In this document: positions 8,908-15,913 of the stretch, in pieces
Numbering within the stretch: position 1 is the first letter of the stretch
How the letters are laid out: every line of letters starts with the position of its first letter
Assembly: GCA_013152755.1 (NCBI GenBank)
Contig: JAADFR010000005.1
Span: forward strand, 1-39,116
Direction: 5' to 3'
Length of the DNA: 39,116 nt
DNA from: Alphaproteobacteria bacterium
GTDB taxonomy: Bacteria > Pseudomonadota > Alphaproteobacteria > Sphingomonadales > Emcibacteraceae
The notes under the pieces: generated by a model
Seen by the model: the letters and a program-made list of their open reading frames with translations, nothing else
The model's database searches: none
Told to the model about the DNA's origin: nothing
Position numbers and translations under genes: made by a program

Positions 8908-9933
8908 ATGCCCAAAAAGAATATGCCAGAAGGATGGGAGCCACCCTATCCGGCATGGTCAGCGGATCTCTCTTCTGATTATACAGATGTCATCATTGTA
9001 TATTACGGTATTCAATATAAATCAGGCGAAGAAAATCCTGCGACGATAAAGCGTTACTTTGAGAAGTTTTCACATTCTTTAAAAACCGGCTATGCCCCGC
9101 AGAATGTTGAACGTGGCACCGTAACAGATGGGCAGGGTTATCAAAACCATATCCTTGTTTGTTATTGGGTAGATATGGCTGATTTCAGGGCGTGGCAGGA
9201 GAAATCTCCGTTTGTCCATTGGCTGAATGAAGAAAACAGAATGCAGGGCAATGTGGGTTTTTGGATAGAGTGCCACCTTATTTCCTTGAATAAATTTGAA
9301 ACAAATTTTTCTTCCACCGATCCTGTTGGTGCGGCGGCCCTTGCGAAAAAAGATATGGGTGAACCCATTAAGGAACATGCTTATTGGGGCGCAATGCGTG
9401 ATCGCATACCATCATCACAAACCGATGACTTCAAGGCATCTGAGGCGACCTTCAACGGACCAAAAGGGGATACCAAAGGGCGACGGATTAACCTCCGTGC
9501 GCCGGATAATTTGTGTGTTATAAGGTCTGGCCAGAATTGGACATTATGCAAAGATGCGGAACGTCAAGCCTATTTAAACCGTGTCCACCCGGCCTTGAAA
9601 GAAGGTATGGATTATCTGCGGGATAACCCGCAGGAAAGCGGCTGTTTGAGTTGCCGCCTAGTAACTGAAACGGATCAGAATAATAATGAGGTTCAAAGCA
9701 GCTTTGGTCTGGCTTACTTTCAGTCCATGAAATATCTGGAAGACTGGTCACAAAACCACCCTTCTCACCTTAAAATATTCCAGAACTTTCACGAGCTTGT
9801 TGCGCAATTTAACTTTGAAATAGATTTACGTCTTTGGCATGAAGTGGCCGTTCTGGATAAAGATAATTCTGAATTTATTTATATAAATTGCCACAATAAG
9901 ACGGGAATATTGTCTTTCAAGGGCATAGTATGA
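8908..9933 (+). CDS. oxd: Aldoxime dehydratase (phenylacetaldoxime dehydratase family, heme enzyme)
   Basis: 341 residues, starting one base after the nitrilase stop. The N-terminus (MPKKNMPEGWEPPYPAWSA) and the C-terminal block with HPSHLKIF, RLWHEVAVL and YINCHNKTG match the OxdA/OxdB/OxdRE family, cytoplasmic heme-b enzymes that dehydrate R-CH=N-OH to R-CN. His287 and His311 are candidates for the proximal heme ligand and catalytic histidine, known in OxdA/OxdRE near residues 299 and 320. Length agrees with family members (about 350). Paired with nitrilase it gives an aldoxime to nitrile to acid route, as known in Bacillus OxB-1 and Rhodococcus. The stop codon overlaps a downstream ATG in an ATGA arrangement. 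Confidence 0.92.
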   Translation: MPKKNMPEGWEPPYPAWSADLSSDYTDVIIVYYGIQYKSGEENPATIKRYFEKFSHSLKTGYAPQNVERGTVTDGQGYQNHILVCYWVDMADFRAWQEKSPFVHWLNEENRMQGNVGFWIECHLISLNKFETNFSSTDPVGAAALAKKDMGEPIKEHAYWGAMRDRIPSSQTDDFKASEATFNGPKGDTKGRRINLRAPDNLCVIRSGQNWTLCKDAERQAYLNRVHPALKEGMDYLRDNPQESGCLSCRLVTETDQNNNEVQSSFGLAYFQSMKYLEDWSQNHPSHLKIFQNFHELVAQFNFEIDLRLWHEVAVLDKDNSEFIYINCHNKTGILSFKGIV

Positions 9934-10285
9934 AGAATGATTTAGATGCTTCTGTCTTGGTTTTGAAGTGATAGCAAAGAAGGGTCCAATTACAGGCTGG
10001 GTCGGTGAGCCAGTAAATAACGCCGGGGCGGGCGGGGCTTGGGAAAAACGACGGGATGGACTCACCGTCTCACGCTGGTTCGGCGCGGGGTTAAAATGAT
10101 CAATGATGTTGATTATCATTTGTGCTGGCCAGACGCCGTTTCGCACTCTTTTTGATGACCTGAAAGACATTGGCCCGAAATATAGGGAATTAAATATCCA
10201 TTTGATTGGTGGTGCCTATGAGGCGGGGGAGCTGGATGCGAAAAGAGTAATTAATCAGGCAAGCCACCTTGCAGCCGTTATTTGA
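9930..10285 (+). pseudogene. Decayed remnant, C-terminal part like FadH/2,4-dienoyl-CoA reductase
   Basis: An ATG overlapping the aldoxime dehydratase stop begins a 13-codon frame that ends at 9969-9971. A second frame from 9968 reads VIAKKGPITGWVGEPVNNAG onward, is broken by TGA at 10097, and resumes as IIICAGQTPFRTLF and IHLIGGAYEAGELDAKR to the stop at 10283-10285. The last part closely resembles the end of FadH-type flavoproteins (ICAGQ-P, then HLIGG-x3-ELDA-R-I-Q). The upstream part I could not place. Frame breaks and short length indicate a dead gene, probably once the next member of the cluster. Whether the C-terminal 60 residues are still translated is doubtful. Confidence 0.55.
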
Positions 10286-10316
10286 TTTGGGATCAGTTAA
10301 TTTCATACTATTGTGT

Positions 10317-10335
10317 ACCCTATTTAACATAGGGT
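10317..10335. terminator. Possible terminator hairpin between remnant and glpR
   Basis: ACCCTAT, five bases, ATAGGGT is a perfect 7-bp stem. It lies in the 139-bp gap between the plus-strand remnant and the converging glpR. No strong T-run follows on the plus strand, so intrinsic termination is uncertain. Confidence 0.35.
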
Positions 10336-10424
10336 TTGGGGAGCTTTAGCGAATAATATGGTTATGACAAGATTATGCCATATGGATGCCAACAGATCAT
10401 AGAAGAATTACAAATAACTGTTTA

Positions 10425-11216
10425 TTATTTTACGGGTTCCGGCGTTATTTCTTCCGGGCATAGCTCGATTATATTTATGTTGGTTTCCTGAATGACGTTT
10501 TTGAATTTTTGTGAAACGATCCGATCCGTTACAAAAGTATCAATTTGAGAGATATGTCCAATTCGTACCGGCGCTGTGCGGGTAAGTTTGGTACTGTCCG
10601 CCGCCAGTATCACATGGTGGGCGTTCTGAATTATTTTCTGTAACACCTGAACTTCTCTGAAATCGAAATCCAGCAGGCTCCCATCCTCGTCAATGGCAGA
10701 TACGCTGATAATGGCATAATCGACCTTGAACTGGTTAAGGGAATCGGATGCGGACTCCCCGACAATGCCACCGTCAGACGAACGCACTACACCGCTGGCT
10801 ATGATCACTTCAAATTTCGGATGGACACGTAAAATATTTGCCACATTAATGTTGTTGGTAATGATCAGGAGGTTGTTATGGCCTTCCAACGCCGTTGCCA
10901 CTGCTTCCGTTGTTGTGCCGATGGTCAGTAATATAGAGCTTTTTTCCGGAATAAGGCTGGCGACCTTTTGGGCAATTTTATTTTTTTCATCAGCCGAAAT
11001 CTGGCGCCTTACTTCATGTTCCATATTTGTCGTGCCGGAGTAGGGAATGGCCCCCCCATGTGTGCGTTGTATGAGGCGTTTCTCGCATAATTCATTTAAA
11101 TTTTTACGGATAGTTTGCTGGGTAACAGAAAAATGTGACGCTAGTTCTTTTACCGTTGCTTTTCGTTTGTTGCGCACAATGGTTAATATTTCTTCGTGTC
11201 GGTCTGTTAATAACAT
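10425..11216 (-). CDS. glpR: DeoR-family glycerol-3-phosphate regulon repressor
   Basis: 263 residues. The N-terminal winged helix-turn-helix (MLLTDRHEEILTIVRNKRK, TVKELASHFSVTQQTIRKNL, RLIQRTHGGA) is typical of DeoR/GlpR proteins. The remainder is the sugar-phosphate-sensing domain with LTIGTTTEAVA and ILAADSTKLTR motifs. It is divergent from glpD, the standard context for GlpR, which represses glp genes until glycerol-3-phosphate binds. TTTCG box pairs flank the intergenic region and are likely its operators, including one just 17 bases upstream of its own start (autoregulation). The function is inferred from neighbours; DeoR members are otherwise hard to assign. Confidence 0.88.
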   Translation of the reverse strand: MLLTDRHEEILTIVRNKRKATVKELASHFSVTQQTIRKNLNELCEKRLIQRTHGGAIPYSGTTNMEHEVRRQISADEKNKIAQKVASLIPEKSSILLTIGTTTEAVATALEGHNNLLIITNNINVANILRVHPKFEVIIASGVVRSSDGGIVGESASDSLNQFKVDYAIISVSAIDEDGSLLDFDFREVQVLQKIIQNAHHVILAADSTKLTRTAPVRIGHISQIDTFVTDRIVSQKFKNVIQETNINIIELCPEEITPEPVK

Positions 11217-11232
11217 GGCTCTTCTTTTTCTA

Positions 11233-11248
11233 TTTCGGTTTTATTTCG
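11233..11248. promoter_or_regulatory. Candidate GlpR operator next to glpR
   Basis: TTTCG, six bases, TTTCG: two copies of the box spaced 11 bp start to start, one helical turn. The same arrangement recurs at 11420-11435 in front of glpD, which supports a shared regulator. Confidence 0.5.
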
Positions 11249-11275
11249 ATATAAGTTCTTTACGGCCTAAGAGAA

Positions 11276-11313
11276 AATATAACATAAAAGGTAACGCTAA
11301 TATAACATAAAAG
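11276..11313. repeat. Tandem 15-bp direct repeat in the glpR-glpD intergenic region
   Basis: AATATAACATAAAAG occurs at 11276-11290 and again at 11299-11313, 23 bp apart. Both copies are followed by one variable base and TAA, making 19-bp units with a single difference. The 23-bp spacing is close to two helical turns. Function unknown; a binding site for a second regulator of the glp genes is possible. Confidence 0.6.
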
Positions 11314-11419
11314 ATAAGTAGAATTATATATTTATACAGAATAGTCGGATCAAAGTGTGGTTATTAGAGTTTAAATCTTTGCTTTATATTCAAAAATACT
11401 AATTTGACTTTCTTTTTTC

Positions 11420-11442
11420 TTTCGCTTAGTTTTCGATTCGAA
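11420..11442. promoter_or_regulatory. Candidate GlpR operator in front of glpD
   Basis: TTTCG, six bases, TTTCG at 11420-11435 repeats the pair near glpR. The second box continues into TTCG-ATT-CGAA (11432-11442), followed by CAT, reminiscent of the E. coli GlpR half-site CGAACAT. It lies 43-65 bases upstream of the glpD start. Confidence 0.5.
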
Positions 11443-11484
11443 CATCATATGAAACAAAAACAAAATTGAAAAGAAAAAAGTAAA

Positions 11485-13056
11485 TTGGAAGATTTATCCG
11501 ATATTTTTATTATTGGTGGCGGCATAAATGGCTGTGGTATTGCGTGTGATGCGGCGGGCCGGGGGCTGAAAGTTACTCTGTGTGAGCAGGGAGACCTTGC
11601 CCGGGGCACGTCATCTTCCAGCTCAAAACTTATTCACGGGGGACTTCGTTATCTTGAATATTTTGAGTTCCGTCTCGTCCGAAAGGCACTAAAGGAGCGA
11701 GAGACACTTTTACGGATCGCCCCCCATATCGTTCATCCAATGAGGTTCCTTCTGCCTCATCATAAGGGCCTCAGGCCCGCATGGTTCATTCGCCTGGGAC
11801 TATTCTTTTATGACCATCTGGGCGGGCGGAAACTATTATCCGGCACCAAGACGGTTGATTTGCGAAACAGCCTTTATGGCGAGGCGTTGCGGGATGACTA
11901 TCGCATGGCTTTTGAATATTCAGATTGCGTCGTTGATGATGCAAGGCTGGTTATTTTAAATGCCATGGCGGCCCGGGACAGGGGGGCGCATATTTATAGT
12001 CGGTGCAAAGTGCTTTCCGCACGCCGGGAAGAACACTTCTGGACGATAGAGGTTCAGGATGTGGTTACGGGAGCAAAGAGGGCGCTAAGGGCTAAATTCC
12101 TGATTAATGCGGCAGGCCCGTGGGTCTCTGACATTATTGAAAATATAATTCAGGTGGAAAATCAAGAAACGAAAAAGGGGCCGTCCAAACCTAAAGTACG
12201 TTTGGTAAAGGGTAGTCACATTGTTGTTCCGCGCATTTATAACCATGATCGGGCCTATACCTTTCAGGCGGAAGATGGACGGGTTGTTTTTGCGGTTCCT
12301 TACCAAAATGATTTTACCCTCATCGGCACGACTGACGTGGATTATGAAGGCGATTTGGACAGGGTACAGATTTCGCCTGAGGAGATTACGTATCTCTGTG
12401 ATTTGGCCGGAGAATATTTTAAACGGCCCCTGACCCCCAAGGATGTGGTTTGGCAATATGCAGGCGTACGCCCTCTTTTTGATGATGGCATCAGCCCGGC
12501 TCAGGCGGCAACCCGTGATTATATATTAAATCTTGAAGACACTTTGGATGGCCAGCCCGCCTTATTGAATGTCATTGGCGGAAAAATCACCACCTACCGG
12601 GTTCTGGCAGAGGATGTGCTTGAGAAAATAAAGCATCATTTCCCCGGGATGAAGGGCAAATGGACGTCCGCTCAGACCTTGCCCGGGGGTGATATGGCGG
12701 GGGGCTCCGTTGGGGCAGAAACGGCGAGATTACAAATTAAATATCCAGATTTGGCAACAAAATATCTGGAACGCCTTGCACTAAGCTATGGAAGTCTGGC
12801 GGATTGTGTCTTGAAGGAAAATCAAAAAACAGACGCGTTGGGCCAGTGTTTTGGCGGCGATTTATATGCGACAGAAGTTATTTATCTCATGGAAAATGAA
12901 TGGGCATTGACGGCGGAAGATATTTTGTGGCGCAGAAGCAAGCTCGGGCTGCATTTTAGTGAAGCCGAAACCACCGTACTGGATTTATGGATGAATGATT
13001 ATCGTAAATCCGACAGTGATCACAAGAAAATATATAATTTACAGGGTGTGCAATGA
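11485..13056 (+). CDS. glpD: Aerobic glycerol-3-phosphate dehydrogenase
   Basis: 523 residues from a TTG start at 11485 preceded by a weak purine-rich AAGAAAAAAG. No ATG is available that would keep the FAD-binding motif IIGGGINGCGIACDAAGRGL, which begins at residue 9. GTSSSSSKLIHGGLRYLE and VDDARLVI are GlpD/GlpA signatures, and INAAGPWV is the second FAD contact. It oxidises glycerol-3-phosphate to dihydroxyacetone phosphate at the inner membrane face, passing electrons to ubiquinone. Length agrees with GlpD (about 500). The stop overlaps the glpQ start, so translation is coupled. Regulation by the divergent GlpR is likely. Confidence 0.95.
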   Translation: MEDLSDIFIIGGGINGCGIACDAAGRGLKVTLCEQGDLARGTSSSSSKLIHGGLRYLEYFEFRLVRKALKERETLLRIAPHIVHPMRFLLPHHKGLRPAWFIRLGLFFYDHLGGRKLLSGTKTVDLRNSLYGEALRDDYRMAFEYSDCVVDDARLVILNAMAARDRGAHIYSRCKVLSARREEHFWTIEVQDVVTGAKRALRAKFLINAAGPWVSDIIENIIQVENQETKKGPSKPKVRLVKGSHIVVPRIYNHDRAYTFQAEDGRVVFAVPYQNDFTLIGTTDVDYEGDLDRVQISPEEITYLCDLAGEYFKRPLTPKDVVWQYAGVRPLFDDGISPAQAATRDYILNLEDTLDGQPALLNVIGGKITTYRVLAEDVLEKIKHHFPGMKGKWTSAQTLPGGDMAGGSVGAETARLQIKYPDLATKYLERLALSYGSLADCVLKENQKTDALGQCFGGDLYATEVIYLMENEWALTAEDILWRRSKLGLHFSEAETTVLDLWMNDYRKSDSDHKKIYNLQGVQ

Positions 13057-14117
13057 TGGGTATTTATCGACCATTCCGGTTTTTCTGCCGTCTCATAATG
13101 ATTGGGCTATTAGCAGGCTTATTGGCTAATTCAGCTCTGTCTTACGGCGGCAATCGGGATGATCAGAAAATAATCATCGCCCACAGAGGGGCCAGCGGGT
13201 ACTTGCCGGAACATACGATTGCGGCCAAGGCGATGGCCTATGCCATGGGGGCGGATTATCTGGAGCAGGATCTTGTGATGACCCGGGATGACAGGGTCAT
13301 TGTTCTTCACGACCATCATCTGGATCAGGTCACAGATGTCCGGGATGTTTTTCCGGATCGCGCGCGCAAGGACGGTAAATATTATGTCATTGATTTCACC
13401 CTAGCCGAGCTTGAAAAGCTTTCCGTAATTGAACGGTTCAAAATATCTGGCGGCCAACGTGTGCCTGTCTTTAAAGATCGTTTTCCTTTGGGAAAATCAA
13501 AGTTTAGAATCCATACATTTGAAGAAGAAATCGAGCTGGTTCAGGGGTTGAACAAATCTACTGGGAGAAATGTCGGTATATATCCTGAAATAAAAAGTGC
13601 CGCTTTCCACCGTCAGGAAGGCAAGGATATTTCACGGGCTGTCCTGAAAATTCTCAAAGCCTATGGCTATGCGAAAAAGTCAGACAAAGTTTATCTTCAG
13701 TCTTTTGAACCCCCGGAATTAAAGCGCATTCATGATGATTTGCTGCCTGAATTGGGAATGGACATAAAGCTGGTTCAACTTTTATGGCCAGCGGACGACA
13801 GTGAATGGGTCAAAAAGAAAGGCAGCATAAAAGGGATCGCCCAATATGCGGATGGCATCGGGCCGAAAATGTCGATGATTGTCCGGAAGGATTCCACTGT
13901 GGGCAATATTCAGACAACCGGGCTGGTATCCCGTGCCCATAGGGCCGGGCTGGTGGTTCACCCCTATACTTTTCGTATGGAAAGTAGCGAAATTCCGGCC
14001 TATGCGAAAAATTACACAGACCTATTAAATATCTTTTTATTCCAGATTGGTGTTGACGGTGTCTTCACCGACTTCACCGATAAAACGGTGAATTTCCTGA
14101 AAACACACCGCAAGTAA
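13053..14117 (+). CDS. glpQ: Periplasmic glycerophosphodiester phosphodiesterase
   Basis: 354 residues. An N-terminal signal peptide (hydrophobic stretch at about residues 12-30) exports it to the periplasm. The GDPD fold is shown by IIAHRGASGYLPEHT (catalytic His and the substrate loop), LEQDLVMTRDD (metal-binding acidic pair) and VLHDHHLDQVTD (second catalytic His), and by a C-terminal DGVFTDFTD. It releases glycerol-3-phosphate from deacylated phospholipids such as glycerophosphocholine. It overlaps the glpD stop by four bases and precedes glpT, giving a scavenging route: GlpQ makes the substrate, GlpT imports it, GlpD oxidises it. An alternative start is the adjacent ATG at 13056. Confidence 0.93.
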   Translation: MMGIYRPFRFFCRLIMIGLLAGLLANSALSYGGNRDDQKIIIAHRGASGYLPEHTIAAKAMAYAMGADYLEQDLVMTRDDRVIVLHDHHLDQVTDVRDVFPDRARKDGKYYVIDFTLAELEKLSVIERFKISGGQRVPVFKDRFPLGKSKFRIHTFEEEIELVQGLNKSTGRNVGIYPEIKSAAFHRQEGKDISRAVLKILKAYGYAKKSDKVYLQSFEPPELKRIHDDLLPELGMDIKLVQLLWPADDSEWVKKKGSIKGIAQYADGIGPKMSMIVRKDSTVGNIQTTGLVSRAHRAGLVVHPYTFRMESSEIPAYAKNYTDLLNIFLFQIGVDGVFTDFTDKTVNFLKTHRK

Positions 14118-14147
14118 TAGCTTGAAAATATAAGGAAGACGGGCAAT

Positions 14148-15509
14148 ATGATTGGATTTTTAAAACCGGCGGCACACCGTGAACAGCTTCTTGAGGGTGA
14201 AGCGAAGCACGCCTATACCCGTTTGCGCTGGCAGGTTTTTATTGGAATTTTTGTTGGCTATGCGGGCTATTACCTGGTCCGTAAGAACTTCAGCCTTGCC
14301 ATGCCTCACCTGATTGAGGAAGGCTATTCAAAGGCGGAATTAGGCTTTGCCCTTTCCGGTGTCTCTATCGCTTACGGCCTGTCAAAATTTTTCATGGGCA
14401 GTGTCTCTGACCGGAGCAATGCGCGGATTTTTATGTCCCTAGGGCTCATGATGTCGGCCTTTGTCCTGATTGTCATGGGAACGGTGCCGCTGGCAACCAG
14501 CTCGGTCGGGGCCATGTTTACGCTTTTGCTCCTGAACGGCTGGTTTCAGGGCATGGGTTGGCCGCCCAGCGGTCGGGTGATGGTTCATTGGTTCTCGACA
14601 AATGAGCGGGGGACCAAAATGGCCCTGTGGAATGTCGCCCATAACGTGGGCGGCGGTCTTGTGGGGCCGATCGCCATTCTGGGCATGGCCATTTTTGCGG
14701 ACTGGCATTCGATCCTGTATTTTCATGGCATGCTGGCGCTTGTTGTCGCGATTTTTATCTTTCTCATGGTACGGGATACGCCACAGTCACAGGGACTGCC
14801 CAGCATTGAGAAACATCATAATGATTATCCGAAATCATTTGCCTATAGCACGGACCATGAAACCGAATTTTCCGCAAAAGAAATTTTCTTTAAATATGTG
14901 CTGAACAACAAGCTTTTATGGATGATCGCAGTTGCCAATGCGTTTGTCTATCTGGTGAGATACGGGGTTCTTGACTGGGCCCCAACCTATCTTAGTGAAG
15001 TGAAGGATTTTTCCTTTGATGGCAGCAGCTGGGCCTATGCCATGTATGAATGGGCGGGCATACCCGGAACACTTATTTGCGGCTGGTTATCGGATGCGGT
15101 CTTTAAGGGGCACCGGGCCCCCGCCGCGATAATTTATATGCTGCTGACCATGGTTTTTGTGATTGTCTATTGGCTTAATCCTGCCGGAAACCCCGGCATA
15201 GATGTTGCCATGCTGATCGGTATTGGCTTTTTCATATATGGGCCGGTGATGTTAATCGGCCTTCATGCCCTTGACCTTGCGCCCAAGAAAGCCGCCGGAA
15301 CAGCAGCCGGTTTTACTGGTCTTTTCGGCTATGTGGGCGGGGCCATGACGGCAAATATAGTGATCGGGATAGTGGTTGATAAATGGGGTTGGGATGCAGG
15401 CTTTGGCATGATCGTGGCGGCCTGCATTTTCTCCATCCTGTTACTCGCCATGACTTGGAAAGCTGAAAAAAATACTGTTGCCGCACCGGTGCCTGAGGGG
15501 GTCATTTAA
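14148..15509 (+). CDS. glpT: Glycerol-3-phosphate transporter (MFS, phosphate antiporter)
   Basis: 453 residues with about 12 predicted membrane helices. The N-terminus, with [20 protein letters not shown], matches the organophosphate:phosphate antiporter family, in which the Arg in the first helix contributes to phosphate binding. [20 protein letters not shown] and [14 protein letters not shown] are GlpT/UhpT signature blocks, the latter containing the conserved His of GlpT. It follows glpQ after 30 bases with AAGGAAG as ribosome-binding site. Substrate assignment to glycerol-3-phosphate rather than hexose phosphate rests on the glpD-glpQ context plus the GlpT-like blocks. Confidence 0.93.
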   Translation: MIGFLKPAAHREQLLEGEAKHAYTRLRWQVFIGIFVGYAGYYLVRKNFSLAMPHLIEEGYSKAELGFALSGVSIAYGLSKFFMGSVSDRSNARIFMSLGLMMSAFVLIVMGTVPLATSSVGAMFTLLLLNGWFQGMGWPPSGRVMVHWFSTNERGTKMALWNVAHNVGGGLVGPIAILGMAIFADWHSILYFHGMLALVVAIFIFLMVRDTPQSQGLPSIEKHHNDYPKSFAYSTDHETEFSAKEIFFKYVLNNKLLWMIAVANAFVYLVRYGVLDWAPTYLSEVKDFSFDGSSWAYAMYEWAGIPGTLICGWLSDAVFKGHRAPAAIIYMLLTMVFVIVYWLNPAGNPGIDVAMLIGIGFFIYGPVMLIGLHALDLAPKKAAGTAAGFTGLFGYVGGAMTANIVIGIVVDKWGWDAGFGMIVAACIFSILLLAMTWKAEKNTVAAPVPEGVI

Positions 15510-15647
15510 ATGAAATCAGTTTTTGAGGATATTCCAGAAATTGCCAATGGCAGGCCATTCATTATGTCCGGCGGGAAGAATATCTCTCTTGCCGGAACAG
15601 AGAAAAATATTGGAAACCAGATAGCAGAAAGGATGAAATTAATGTGA
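15510..15647 (+). CDS. Small ORF coupled to glpT, possible truncated gene
   Basis: 45 codons starting one base after the glpT stop and preceded by a strong GAGGGGG at good spacing, inside the glpT coding end. The product begins MKSVFEDIPEIANGRPF and ends AERMKLM. I do not recognise it. The good initiation signals suggest it was, or is, a translated fourth member of the glp unit. The abrupt end soon after the start may mean the 3' part of a longer gene has been lost, since the next 266 bases hold no recognisable coding sequence. Confidence 0.4.
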   Translation: MKSVFEDIPEIANGRPFIMSGGKNISLAGTEKNIGNQIAERMKLM

Positions 15648-15736
15648 CTTCCTCAAGATGACATGTCGTTGCTATCGCCGTGTTGTGATCTAGATGGATC
15701 AGGCGTTTTTGATCTGAAATTTTAGCTTAACATATT

Positions 15737-15789
15737 GGCTGGTTTGTGAGGACCAAACCGGCCGCTGAACGGTGTTCTTAGACGCCGTT
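15737..15789. terminator. Two adjacent hairpins in the gap after the glp unit
   Basis: GGCTGGTTTG and CAAACCGGCC pair over 10 positions (one wobble) around a 7-nt loop at 15737-15763. AACGGTGT and ACGCCGTT pair over 8 positions (one wobble) around a 6-nt loop at 15768-15789. They lie between the end of the glp unit and the next promoter region, so transcription termination or mRNA stabilisation is plausible, although no long T-run follows. The rest of the gap 15648-15913 shows nothing I can name. Confidence 0.4.
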
Positions 15790-15913
15790 TGAATCCATAA
15801 TTGACTATTAAACCCTATGCGATATGCCGTTTGTTTTGAACATTCATGTGAAAATAAACTGGAAATATATCACTTGGGTGCATGGGAAATATCAACCTAT
15901 AAGGGAAATTTGA

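Noticed and set aside
15648-15913. Possible insertion-sequence remnant after the glp unit
   Set aside because: It contains hairpins but no transposase frame, terminal inverted repeats or target duplication that I could see.
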